64,000 nucleotides of DNA from Desulfobaculum bizertense DSM 18034 (GTDB lineage: Bacteria; Desulfobacterota; Desulfovibrionia; Desulfovibrionales; Desulfovibrionaceae). A model generated the notes under the pieces. The model ran no database searches. It worked only from the letters and a program-made list of their open reading frames with translations, and was not told the origin of the DNA. The stretch spans positions 248,001 through 312,000 of the forward strand of contig NZ_FUYA01000003.1 of assembly GCF_900167065.1 (NCBI RefSeq). Direction: 5' to 3'. Positions 7,532 to 16,843 of the stretch are shown in pieces. A program made the translations under genes and the position numbers. Every line of letters starts with the position of its first letter. Position 1 is the first letter of the stretch.

Positions 7532-10500
7532 CTACAGGGATTCAATGTCTTTCCAAAATTCTTTTGTCGGGGAAACGCTGTACTTTGGTCCAAGCTGCAT
7601 CTTGCATTCGACCTCGTCCATTCGCAGCAAAAGCTGCACGCGAACCCCGCCGGTATGGCGAGCCAATACATCCTTGAGTCGACGCCGTCCACCTTCGGTC
7701 AGATCGTCTTCCCCCTTGATGAGCAGGACAGGTTCTTCGTTTCCGGCCAGCGCACCGCCAAGAATCTTAATCTCATCTGCAATGAGCTTGGCTTTTTTCG
7801 GAGCACCTTCATCATCGTTTGGCCCACCGTCACGGTCACTCACCTTACCGATAAGCAAAAGGGGCTGATCCTGTTCCAGAATCTCACGGCTTTTCGCGTA
7901 GGTTTCCGGGAACATGACGGCTTCGCCAACGCCTGTGAGGTCTTCGATGTCGCAGAATGCCATCTTCCCGCCCTTCTGGGTGATGTGTTCCTTGCGACCT
8001 GTCACCATGCAGGCAACCCGAACCTCTGCGCCGCCGCCATAGTCAGCAACCTGCAAAAGAGTCGGAAGTTTCATGCGGGCCAGCTCGTGCCGGAAAGATA
8101 GAAGCGGATGGCTGGAAAGATAGAAGCCTAGGGCCTCTTTTTCAAACTGAAGCTTTTCATCATCTTCCCATTCTTCAACCGTGGGGCCATCGGTATTCAG
8201 CCCTGTTCCGGGGAAGGAAGGCATCTCCATGCCGGACATCGCCATGAGTGACATCTGGCCAGAATTTTTGTCTTTGGCCTTTTTCTGGGCAATGGCAACA
8301 ACACGTTCCAAGGCATCCAAAAGCGCAGCGCGGGGAACATCAAAGCAGTCCAGTGCTCCGGCCTTGATAAGATTCTCAAGAACACGCTTGGTCACCTTTC
8401 GCAGGTTTACCCGTTCGCACATGTCGAGCATGCTCTTGAATTTCCCACCTTCCGTTCTGGCATCAACGATTTCACGAATAGCTTCGTCACCAACGTTTTT
8501 GACACCAGCAAGGCCGTAGCGAATCTGGCCGTCCGCAGGCACGGTGAAGTGCCGCATGGAGCTGTTCACGTCCGGAGTCAGCATCTCAATGTCCAGATCA
8601 CGGCACGCGGAAATGTATTTCAACACCTTGTCGGTGTTGTTCACTTCCGAGGTAATCATGGCGGCCATGAATTCTGTGGGATGATGCGCCTTGAGGTACG
8701 CCGTATGATAGGAAATGAGGGCATACGCTGCGGAGTGCGACTTGTTGAAGCCGTAAGCCGCAAACATTTCCATCAAGTCAAAGATTTCTTTGGCCTTTTC
8801 CTGAGGAACGCCGCGCTTTTTGGCACCATCATAGAACGTGTGGCGCTGCTCTGCCATTGCTTCCGCGATTTTCTTGCCCATTGCACGACGGAGCAGGTCA
8901 GCGCCACCAAGGGTGTAGCCTGCGACCACCTGAGCAATCTTCATAACCTGTTCCTGATACACAATGACGCCGTAGGTGTCCTTGAGCACAGGCTCCAGTT
9001 CTGGCAGCGGATATACGACAGGCACTTCGCCATGCTTACGCTTAATGAACTCTTCGACCATGCCCGAACTCAGCGGACCGGGTCGGTACAGGGCGAGCAT
9101 AGCGATAAGGTCTTCAAAGCAGTTGGGGCTGAGCATTCGCAGGTATTTGCGCATACCATCAGACTCAACCTGAAAAATGCCGTCAGTGTCGCCACGGGCA
9201 TACAAATCATAGGTCGCGGGATCATCAAGGGACAGGGTGTCCAGATCGGGCGCATCCTTGCCTCGCTCAGCAATGATGTCCACCGCGTCCTGAATCACGG
9301 TCATGGTTCTCAGGCCAAGAAAGTCAAACTTAACCAGCCCGACTTTTTCGACATATTTCATGTCGTACATGGCCACTGTTTCGCCCTTCTTTCCTTTGTA
9401 GAGCGGAAGGAAGTTCCACATGTCACCGGGTGAGATAACAACACCGGCAGCATGTGTGGAGGCGTGGCGGTGCAGGCCTTCGAGCCTGCGGGAAATATCA
9501 ATAAGCTTCTTGACCCTGCTGTCTGAATCCATCTTTTCACGAATCTCAGGCTCCATTTTCAGAGCCTTGTCGATGGTCATCTTGAGGTCTTCAGGAATCA
9601 GCTTGGCGATTTCGTTCACTTCCGGGAACGACATGCCCATAGCGCGGCCAACGTCACGGATAACAGCCTTGGCCTTCATGGTGCCAAAGGTCGTAATCTG
9701 GGCCACAGAGTCCTTGCCGTACTTGGTGCCCACATACTTGATAACTTCGGTTCGCCGACGTTCGCAGAAGTCGACGTCGATATCAGGCATGGAAACACGT
9801 TCGATGTTCAGAAAACGTTCGAACAGCAAGTTATACGGGAGCGGATCAAGGTTGGTGATACGCAGGGAGTAGGCAACAAGTGAACCAGCCGCAGAACCAC
9901 GGCCGGGACCAACCGGGATATGGTTACGCTTTGCCCAGTTAATAAAGTCCTGCACGATCAGGAAGTAACCGGGGAAGCCCATTGTCGTGATGACATCAAG
10001 CTCCATCTCAAGGCGTTCCCAGTACACCTTTTCATCAACCTCATAAGGGATGTGAGCGAGACGCTCGCGCAGGCCATCACGCGCCATGTCGCACATGACG
10101 TCATCAAGGCTTTTGCCCTCTGGCACGTCATAGACCGGGAAGAAATACTTGCCCATACGGATTTCGACATTGCACTGCTCAGCAATGCGCACCGTATTTT
10201 CAATAGCTTCCGGGCAGTCAGCGAACTCTGCTTTCATTTCTGACGGGGGCCGGAAATACAGCTCATCCGTCTCAATCTTGAAGCGCTTGGGGTCATCAAT
10301 GGTGGTGTTGGTCTGCACGCAAAGCAACAGCTCATGGGCTTCATGGTCCGCAGCGGTCAGATAGTGGCAGTCGTTGGTTGCGACCAGCGGCAAATTGGTG
10401 TGAGCAGCCAGCTCCTTGAGCTTGGCATTCGCCTCATTCTGCACCTCAAGGCCGTTGGCCTGCACTTCAATATAAAAACGATTTGGGAAAATCGATTCAT

Positions 10501-10984
10501 ACAGCTGAGCGGTTTCAATGGCCTTGTCCATGCCCTCATGCAGAACATGCTGCACGACTTCACCCTGAATACAGGCCGACAGGGCAATGATACCCTCATT
10601 ATATTTGCGCAAAACATCGTGACTGACACGGGGCTTGTAATAGAAGCCACGCAAATAGCCCTCGGTCACGATTTTGGCCAAGTTATGATAGCCCACGAGG
10701 TTCTGGGCAAGAAGGACGAGGTGATAGCGCTTTCTGGCGTCAGCCCCCTCGAAATTCGTATGCGGTCCCTTGGACACATAGACTTCTGAGCCAATGATGG
10801 GCTTGATGCCCTTGGATTTGGCTTCCACAAAAAACTTGGCCGCAGCAAACATGTTGCCATGATCGGTCACGGCAACAGCTGGCATCTTATATTCTATTGC
10901 CTTGTCACACAGGTCGGGCAGCCGAATGGCGCCGTCAAGGAGACTGTACTCCGTATGGCAGTGCAGATGGACAAAATCAGACAT
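7532..10984 (-). CDS. dnaE: DNA polymerase III alpha subunit
   Basis: 1150 aa catalytic subunit of the replicative polymerase. The N-terminal PHP domain begins FVHLHCHTEYSLLDGAIRLP, and the polymerase palm carries MPDIDVDFCERRR, with GPGRGSAAGSLVAY before it. HhH and OB-fold regions follow in the C-terminal third. The open frame extends upstream to 11146, but the start at 10984 (MSDFVHLHC) is preferred because AGAAGG lies just before it and all DnaE proteins begin at this point. It heads a run with queD and dtd. Confidence 0.96.
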   Translation of the reverse strand: MSDFVHLHCHTEYSLLDGAIRLPDLCDKAIEYKMPAVAVTDHGNMFAAAKFFVEAKSKGIKPIIGSEVYVSKGPHTNFEGADARKRYHLVLLAQNLVGYHNLAKIVTEGYLRGFYYKPRVSHDVLRKYNEGIIALSACIQGEVVQHVLHEGMDKAIETAQLYESIFPNRFYIEVQANGLEVQNEANAKLKELAAHTNLPLVATNDCHYLTAADHEAHELLLCVQTNTTIDDPKRFKIETDELYFRPPSEMKAEFADCPEAIENTVRIAEQCNVEIRMGKYFFPVYDVPEGKSLDDVMCDMARDGLRERLAHIPYEVDEKVYWERLEMELDVITTMGFPGYFLIVQDFINWAKRNHIPVGPGRGSAAGSLVAYSLRITNLDPLPYNLLFERFLNIERVSMPDIDVDFCERRRTEVIKYVGTKYGKDSVAQITTFGTMKAKAVIRDVGRAMGMSFPEVNEIAKLIPEDLKMTIDKALKMEPEIREKMDSDSRVKKLIDISRRLEGLHRHASTHAAGVVISPGDMWNFLPLYKGKKGETVAMYDMKYVEKVGLVKFDFLGLRTMTVIQDAVDIIAERGKDAPDLDTLSLDDPATYDLYARGDTDGIFQVESDGMRKYLRMLSPNCFEDLIAMLALYRPGPLSSGMVEEFIKRKHGEVPVVYPLPELEPVLKDTYGVIVYQEQVMKIAQVVAGYTLGGADLLRRAMGKKIAEAMAEQRHTFYDGAKKRGVPQEKAKEIFDLMEMFAAYGFNKSHSAAYALISYHTAYLKAHHPTEFMAAMITSEVNNTDKVLKYISACRDLDIEMLTPDVNSSMRHFTVPADGQIRYGLAGVKNVGDEAIREIVDARTEGGKFKSMLDMCERVNLRKVTKRVLENLIKAGALDCFDVPRAALLDALERVVAIAQKKAKDKNSGQMSLMAMSGMEMPSFPGTGLNTDGPTVEEWEDDEKLQFEKEALGFYLSSHPLLSFRHELARMKLPTLLQVADYGGGAEVRVACMVTGRKEHITQKGGKMAFCDIEDLTGVGEAVMFPETYAKSREILEQDQPLLLIGKVSDRDGGPNDDEGAPKKAKLIADEIKILGGALAGNEEPVLLIKGEDDLTEGGRRRLKDVLARHTGGVRVQLLLRMDEVECKMQLGPKYSVSPTKEFWKDIESL

Positions 10985-11520
10985 GAATCGCCTTCTCTGA
11001 AGGATTGGAACGAATGAAAACAGAAAACGGGTGAGACCTAGCAGAAAACCGCAGCGGCAACAAACTGCCCCCAAGGTGGTTTTTGGGCCAAAAAGAGCGC
11101 CAGACTCCCCGTGTTCTCCAAAGATTCTTCTGGGATACGACGACACAGAACCAGAAGATTGGACTTTTTTCTTGCAATTGCTTGAAGCCTTTTTCTAGCA
11201 CAGTTACGCCCGCACAGCACCCTTCTCTTTCCGCACTTTATTTTTATGCTTTAGCAAGCATGTCAACTACAAAACAACAAGAAAGAACAAGCTTCTATAT
11301 TTAGAAAATTGCCTCAAGACAGAAAAAATATAAAATTATAGAATAAATGAACTTTATGACATATACATAATGTATATACATTGACAGAATATCAAAAATT
11401 TTTTCCTTCCTTTCTTTCTTTTAAATTTTGTTTCCATTTCGTTAGTCAAAAACAAAAGATCTCTGTGTTCCCTCTTTTCTCTCAAATCATCGTACAAAGA
11501 CATCCACAAAGGAGGACTTT
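10985..11520. other. 536-bp intergenic region between dnaE and the ferredoxin gene
   Basis: No convincing gene. The right half is very AT-rich, holds a 17-bp palindrome (listed separately) and TTGACA at 11381-11386, and ends in a strong AGGAGG ribosome site before 11521. It presumably contains divergent promoters for dnaE and the ferredoxin/AOR pair. Confidence 0.6.
11361..11377. promoter_or_regulatory. Perfect 17-bp palindrome, candidate operator upstream of the ferredoxin/AOR genes
   Basis: ATATACATAATGTATAT is an 8-1-8 perfect inverted repeat, followed 3 bp later by TTGACA. Its placement about 150 bp ahead of the ferredoxin start is suitable for a regulator of the pair. AT-rich palindromes also arise by chance. 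Confidence 0.4.
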
Positions 11521-12171
11521 ATGAACGATGAGAACTCTCGGAGGAACGCCCCGTCACAACTGACCAGACGTCAGTTCCTTTCTCATTCAGCAGGGGGTCT
11601 CACGGCAAGCCTTCTGCTCCTCAAACAAACGGGTTCACTCGCCTTTGCCATGCATCCCGGCGGCGAAGACGCCCAACTCCCTCCAGCAAAATATGAACTT
11701 CGTTTTGACGAGAAGCTCTGTGCGGGATGCGCCTACTGCGAAATCGCCTGTGCCCAGTACCACGCAGGACATGCAGACATCACCGCCTGTCGCAACCGTT
11801 TTGTTCTCAAACCTGTACTCACCTTTACGGGACTCAGTGCCCTCTCTGCCAATGCTCCAGGGCACCCGCAGGCTCTTTCCACCGCACATTTTGCGGAATT
11901 TTCAGAAAACGAATTCTGCCATCAGTGTGCCTCCCCGGAATGCCTTGATGCCTGCCCCGAAAACGCCATCACAGTTTCACCACAAACAGGGGCACGCCTT
12001 GTTAACCAAAGTCTGTGTGTCGGCTGTGGTGAATGCGTCGACGCCTGCCCGTATGGCATGATTCACCTCGACGAAAACACAGAAACAGCCGTCAAATGCG
12101 ATCTTTGCGGCGGAGATCCTCAGTGCGCAGCATGGTGCCCCACTGGTGCAATCAGCTATCACAAACTGTAA
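11521..12171 (+). CDS. Tat-signal 4Fe-4S ferredoxin, partner of aldehyde ferredoxin oxidoreductase
   Basis: 216 aa. The N-terminus has a twin-arginine-type signal (LTRRQFLSHSAGG, then a hydrophobic stretch and LAFA at about residues 38-41). The mature part is a polyferredoxin of the DMSO-reductase-B/HycB type with four cysteine groups: CAGCAYCEIAC, CHQCASPECLDACPE, CVGCGECVDACPYG and CDLCGGDPQCAAWCP, enough for about four 4Fe-4S clusters. It should transfer electrons from the oxidoreductase encoded 18 bp downstream. The Tat signal is unusual because that partner shows no export signal. Confidence 0.9.
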   Translation: MNDENSRRNAPSQLTRRQFLSHSAGGLTASLLLLKQTGSLAFAMHPGGEDAQLPPAKYELRFDEKLCAGCAYCEIACAQYHAGHADITACRNRFVLKPVLTFTGLSALSANAPGHPQALSTAHFAEFSENEFCHQCASPECLDACPENAITVSPQTGARLVNQSLCVGCGECVDACPYGMIHLDENTETAVKCDLCGGDPQCAAWCPTGAISYHKL

Positions 12172-12189
12172 ATTCACAAGGAGCGTCCC

Positions 12190-14163
12190 ATGAAGGACAC
12201 TGTTTACGGGAATATGGGTACAATTCTCCGCGTGGATCTTAGCACGGGGAAAATCATTCGCGAAGACTCCACCCCATACCTGAAAGACTGGATAGGCGGC
12301 CGTTGTCTCGCCCATTATCTGCTTTTTAACGAACTCGACGTAGCACGAGTTGGCCCACTTTCTCCAGAAAATCGAATCTACATTGGCACGGGTCCCCTTG
12401 CAGGGACCACCTTCCCAAGTTCCGGGCGAACACACGCCTGCTTTATCGCCCCACTCAATTATTCCGGCTGGGGCGACTCGAACTGTGGCGGTCACTTTGG
12501 CCCAGCCCTCAAGCGTTGCGGCTTTGACATGCTGGTTCTTTCCGGAAAGGCCCCAAAACCTGTTTATCTGCATATCAAAAACGACGACATCAAGCTTGTC
12601 CCGGCAGAAGACTTATGGGGCAAGGGCACCATAGACACTCAGGCGGAACTCATTGCCCGACACGGTGAGCGCTGCAAACTTCTGTGCATCGGGCAGGCAG
12701 GAGAACACCAGGTTCTCTTTGCCAACGTCCGTACAGAAATGACCAACTCAATGGGACGCTGTGGACTGGGGGCTGTCTTTGGCTCCAAGAACCTCAAGGC
12801 CGTCGCAGCACAGGGCACCAAGCCAATTCGTCTCTTTAAGCCCAAAGAATATTACGCGGTCACGAAACAGCTTCGCGATGACCTCCTTGACCCCAAATTC
12901 GGCAAAGTTCACAGCGCGACATATAAAGTCATGTCAAACTGGGGCACGCCGGGCATTACAAATCTTATTGGCACAACGGGGATGGTTCCCATTCGCAACT
13001 GGCAGCAATGCGGCATTGACCCCAAATTCTCACGACTGGTCCACAGCTGGAATACGGAACACGGAACTCGCAGGGAATCCTGCTTTTCTTGCCCTGTACA
13101 CTGTCACTCCGCCTATGCAGTCAAAGACGGCTACCCTACTCGAGGTGGAGGGCCAGAATACGAAACAACCACAGCACTGGGCCACAAATGTGACGTGACA
13201 GATGACCGGGCCGTACTCAAGCTCAACAGCATGTGTAATGATTATGGCCTTGATACGGTAGAATTTGGGGCGCTCTGCTCAACGCTCATGGAATTGCGGG
13301 AACGAAACATTATTGACCGGGACTACCTGAATGGCCTCGACATGCAATTTGGCAACGCCGATGCCATGATCGAACTCATGCCGCAAGTCGTGTTCCGAAA
13401 GGGTCTGGGCAAAACACTCGCTGATGGTCCCTGGAGGGTCTGCAAGCGCCTTGGGGAAGAAGCACTTCATTCCTGCTATCACCAGAAAGGCATGTGCGCC
13501 ACGGGAGTCGAAACACGCTCCACCATTGGCTCCATGCTTCAGTTTGCAGTTTCACCTCGCGGTTCACACCATCTGAACGGACTTCCGACAGCCGAATGGG
13601 TGAATATCCCAGATATTGCGATCAAGGTTGCCGGATACAAGGAAGCAGGAGACGTCCGCTCCTACCACCCACAGGCCAAGGCAAATCTCGTGAAATATTA
13701 TGAAGACATGTTCTTCCTTTCCGACAGCCTTGGCATCTGTAAATTCAACTTTGGGCACCTTGCCTACTGGCATGACTCCGGCAAGGACCTTGATTACATG
13801 TATGACCAGATTATCAAATCCATTTATTACGCCACGGGAATACAGTATACAGTCAAGGAACTGTTCCAGATATTCGATCGGAGCAATCAGATTGAACGGG
13901 CAAGCATTGTTATGCGAGGCTGCCGACGCAAGGACGATCAGCCCAACTGGAAATGCCTCCACGAATCCTGCCCTGGACAGCATCCTGTCGGACCGATTCC
14001 CCTCCCACCCATTGACTCAAAAAAGTACAACCGAGTTCTGGATGCCTATTATGAGGCCAGAGGCTGGGACAAAGAGACTGGCATTCCCAAAACCCGCCAG
14101 CTCAAAAAACGGGGATTAGACTTTGTCGCCCAAAAAATGAACGCGGCACTTCCTCACGCATAA
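12190..14163 (+). CDS. Aldehyde ferredoxin oxidoreductase family, tungstopterin enzyme
   Basis: 657 aa, close to the usual AOR size. AOR enzymes oxidise aldehydes to acids, or reduce acids, using a W-bispyranopterin cofactor and one 4Fe-4S cluster. The N-terminal domain has GPLAGTTFPSSGRTH and SNCGGHFGPALKRCGFD; the cluster cysteines are in CFSCPVHC (about residues 298-305) with a fourth at DSLGICKF; GGGPEYETTTALG is a family signature. Substrate specificity is unknown, and this divergent subgroup always needs a dedicated ferredoxin, here the upstream gene. Confidence 0.9.
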   Translation: MKDTVYGNMGTILRVDLSTGKIIREDSTPYLKDWIGGRCLAHYLLFNELDVARVGPLSPENRIYIGTGPLAGTTFPSSGRTHACFIAPLNYSGWGDSNCGGHFGPALKRCGFDMLVLSGKAPKPVYLHIKNDDIKLVPAEDLWGKGTIDTQAELIARHGERCKLLCIGQAGEHQVLFANVRTEMTNSMGRCGLGAVFGSKNLKAVAAQGTKPIRLFKPKEYYAVTKQLRDDLLDPKFGKVHSATYKVMSNWGTPGITNLIGTTGMVPIRNWQQCGIDPKFSRLVHSWNTEHGTRRESCFSCPVHCHSAYAVKDGYPTRGGGPEYETTTALGHKCDVTDDRAVLKLNSMCNDYGLDTVEFGALCSTLMELRERNIIDRDYLNGLDMQFGNADAMIELMPQVVFRKGLGKTLADGPWRVCKRLGEEALHSCYHQKGMCATGVETRSTIGSMLQFAVSPRGSHHLNGLPTAEWVNIPDIAIKVAGYKEAGDVRSYHPQAKANLVKYYEDMFFLSDSLGICKFNFGHLAYWHDSGKDLDYMYDQIIKSIYYATGIQYTVKELFQIFDRSNQIERASIVMRGCRRKDDQPNWKCLHESCPGQHPVGPIPLPPIDSKKYNRVLDAYYEARGWDKETGIPKTRQLKKRGLDFVAQKMNAALPHA

Positions 14164-14168
14164 AAAAA

Positions 14169-14194
14169 GGCCAGGGCATATGCCCTGGCCTTTT
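14169..14194. terminator. Rho-independent terminator after the AOR gene
   Basis: GGCCAGGGCAT/ATGCCCTGGCC is a perfect 22-bp palindrome followed by TTTT and preceded by an A run. It can also terminate the convergent molybdopterin enzyme gene. Confidence 0.9.
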
Positions 14195-14208
14195 CCCGAC
14201 AATTCATC

Positions 14209-16116
14209 TTAGCGGATATTCTCGATCCGAACCAGCTGACTATAATACGCAATTCCCCCACCGCCATCCGTCGCACGAGGAGCAACAAGGGGATTCACGC
14301 AGCGGGAAAACCGCATCCATCCGCCCCGGCGAACCACAAGAGCCTCTGGATGAACACTGTCATCAAGACGCAGGTCAACCTCAAGTTTCCCATGCGGACT
14401 CACAATCTGCACCGGAGCATTCAGGTCAATATTTTTCAGCGCCGGGCTTTTGGGTGAAATCCACGCCCGCAAGGCTCCAGAATGCGGTTCTTCCAGACGC
14501 TGGGAATGCAGAGAATCTTTTCGCACCAGAGACAAAAGACTCAGCGGATATTCAGAACTTCGCTCTTCATCGCTCAAAAACTCTGGAGCATGATACAGCC
14601 CATCGTCAGTATCAAACTGCATCCCCTCATACGCAACGTCCTGGAACTCACAGGGCAAAAAGCCTTTTTCTCGTAGTTCCTCAAGGGACCCATTCACGCT
14701 GGGGCCAAGCCCGTAGCGCAGCATTTCTTCTTTGTCAGGAAGAACAAGCGGCTCCTCCAGTCGCTCGGCAATTGCCTGCACGATGTCCCAGTCATTGCGC
14801 ACACCCTCTGGCGGCTCGCAGACCTTGGCCGCCCAGTTCACGCAATTATGCATCCCGGAATCAACGATTTCCTCTCGCTCCAGCATAAGCGCACAGGGTA
14901 AAATCACATCAGCCCGCAGGGTCGTGTCATTAAAAAATGCATCCACAGCAACGACAAATCCTGTACGGGCAAAGGCGTCAGCAATCGCATTGCCATCAGG
15001 GAGCTGGTTTACAGGATTTGTGCCCTGCACAAAAACAAATTCAAAAGGAGTCTCCTCTTCCTGCATGCAGCGCCCAAGCCGATGCAGCGGCATTTCCCGT
15101 GGCGGAGCAGGAGAAAAATCCTCTGCCCATGAGCGCAGGAACAGTCCGGAAGCCAGATTATAATACGTTCCGCCCCCACTTCTCCCCATGTTTCCAGACA
15201 ACATGGCCGCAGCATTGATATACCGCACATTTTCCCGCCCATGCACATAGCGCTGCAAACCAAGCCCAACAAGAGTGGCACAGGGTCCGTTTGTGTACAG
15301 CTCCACAAGGCGGTTCAAATCCGCTCTGTCCACCCCGCAGGCCTGCAAAAGTTCTGCCTCATCAAGAGCAGCGAGTCGTGCCTCAAAGGCAGAAAAATCA
15401 CGCGTCGCCGCCTGAACATCTTTGGACACACCAGCAGCAAGAAGTCGTCGACACAGGGCCGCAGCAAGAAAACGGTCTGTCCCAGGCCGAATAAACAGCG
15501 TCTCGTCAGAGAATTCCCGAGCAGTGTCAGCAGTTGGCGTAATGCTCAAAACATGCGTGCCATTTTTGCGGGCCTTGGCCACCGCAGCACTCAAATGCAA
15601 ATAGGCTCTTGTGAGGTCACGCCCCCAGTTCACGATACTTCTGGCCTTGTACAACTCTGTCACACGGCTATGCCGAACAGAGCCAAAATCATCACGAAAG
15701 GCGTTATTTCCTGTGGTTGCGCAGGGGGAGCCACTCGTTCCGGAAGCCCCAAGAGTTCGAAAAAACCACCGGGAAATATCACTATACAAACCGCGATACC
15801 CATATCCCTGCACATGGAGTATTCGCTCTGGTGTTTTTCGTAAGCGGTCCAGACGGGAGCAAATAAGTTTCAAGGCTTCATCCCAGCTCACAGGCCAATA
15901 ATTCGCCCCAGACCTGACAAGAGGCTGGGTTATACGGTCAGGACTTGAGAGGCGTTCTCCTATCCGTTTTTGTTTTGCGCAACAAAAGCCTGCTGTAAAA
16001 GGATGGTCCGGATTCCCTCTCAGGGATATTTTCCCATCTTTTTCAACAGCTACAAGAAGAGAACATGCATCAAAGCAGTCCAGAGTGCATGCTGTTAGCT
16101 GCTCGTTTTTCTTCAT
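14209..16116 (-). CDS. Molybdopterin oxidoreductase, DMSO reductase superfamily, substrate unknown
   Basis: 635 aa from ATG 16116, chosen because GGAG precedes it and the 4Fe-4S motif begins right after (TACTLDCFDAC, then GFCCAKQKR about 30 residues on). Bis-MGD domains follow: WDEALKLICSRL, VNWGRDLTRAYLH, LQRYVHGRENVRYINAAAML, VQGTNPVNQLPD, DTTLRADVILPCALMLEREE and a C-terminal beta-barrel dinucleotide-binding domain. No Tat signal is seen, so the enzyme is probably cytoplasmic. No electron-transfer or membrane subunit is adjacent, and the substrate cannot be named. It is convergent with the AOR gene. Confidence 0.88.
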   Translation of the reverse strand: MKKNEQLTACTLDCFDACSLLVAVEKDGKISLRGNPDHPFTAGFCCAKQKRIGERLSSPDRITQPLVRSGANYWPVSWDEALKLICSRLDRLRKTPERILHVQGYGYRGLYSDISRWFFRTLGASGTSGSPCATTGNNAFRDDFGSVRHSRVTELYKARSIVNWGRDLTRAYLHLSAAVAKARKNGTHVLSITPTADTAREFSDETLFIRPGTDRFLAAALCRRLLAAGVSKDVQAATRDFSAFEARLAALDEAELLQACGVDRADLNRLVELYTNGPCATLVGLGLQRYVHGRENVRYINAAAMLSGNMGRSGGGTYYNLASGLFLRSWAEDFSPAPPREMPLHRLGRCMQEEETPFEFVFVQGTNPVNQLPDGNAIADAFARTGFVVAVDAFFNDTTLRADVILPCALMLEREEIVDSGMHNCVNWAAKVCEPPEGVRNDWDIVQAIAERLEEPLVLPDKEEMLRYGLGPSVNGSLEELREKGFLPCEFQDVAYEGMQFDTDDGLYHAPEFLSDEERSSEYPLSLLSLVRKDSLHSQRLEEPHSGALRAWISPKSPALKNIDLNAPVQIVSPHGKLEVDLRLDDSVHPEALVVRRGGWMRFSRCVNPLVAPRATDGGGGIAYYSQLVRIENIR

Positions 16117-16216
16117 ACTCCACGTCCTATAATATGCTCTGCATGAGGTCAAAAGGCTTTTTGTTCCAGCAAGGGACAAATTGCCAAGCCACGGGCAGAA
16201 CGGTATGACATAGGCC

Positions 16217-16834
16217 ATGTCACAGGAATACGACATCCCCGCAGTTTCCCGCCATCAGGCGGAAGACGTCATAAAACGCAGTCATTTTATCACGACCCTT
16301 TCCCACGTCCAAAGCGTTGAAGAGGCGCGTGCATTCATCGCAGAAATCAAGGCAGAGCACCCAGATGCAACGCATAACTGCTGGGCTTTCAATGCTGGTC
16401 CGGCAGGAGACACGGCCTTTGTTGGCTGCTCTGACGACGGTGAACCTTCCGGCACAGCTGGCCGTCCCATGCTCAACGTGCTGAACCACTGTCCTGTTGG
16501 CGAGATAGCCGCAGTGGTCACCCGGTATTACGGTGGCATCAAGCTTGGGACAGGCGGCCTTGTTCGGGCGTACTCAGGCATGGTGCAGCTTGGGCTGGAC
16601 ACTCTTCCTACAAAGCGCCGCTTTGAGGCTGCATCTGTGCACATTGGCATTGAGTATCGGCACATCACACTTTTTAAGCGAATGCTTGAGCGCCACGAAG
16701 CCGAAATACAGGAAGAAAATTTTGGGACGGACGCCCAGTTTATGCTTCGTCTCCCAAAGCGAAACCTTGAGACACTGTGTGCGGAGCTTGTTGAGATGAC
16801 TGACGGCATCGCGCGAATTCACGTTCAAAAGTAA
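16217..16834 (+). CDS. yigZ: YigZ/IMPACT family protein
   Basis: 205 aa. The N-terminal UPF0029/Impact domain has ATHNCWAFNAG, SDDGEPSGTAGRPML and VVTRYYGGIKLGTGGLVRAYS, all hallmarks of YigZ; the C-terminal ferredoxin-like DUF1949 domain covers about residues 140-200. The function in bacteria is poorly known; the eukaryotic homologue affects translation control through GCN1. It precedes gluQ by 9 bp and is likely co-transcribed with it. Confidence 0.92.
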   Translation: MSQEYDIPAVSRHQAEDVIKRSHFITTLSHVQSVEEARAFIAEIKAEHPDATHNCWAFNAGPAGDTAFVGCSDDGEPSGTAGRPMLNVLNHCPVGEIAAVVTRYYGGIKLGTGGLVRAYSGMVQLGLDTLPTKRRFEAASVHIGIEYRHITLFKRMLERHEAEIQEENFGTDAQFMLRLPKRNLETLCAELVEMTDGIARIHVQK

Positions 16835-16843
16835 GACAAGGCC

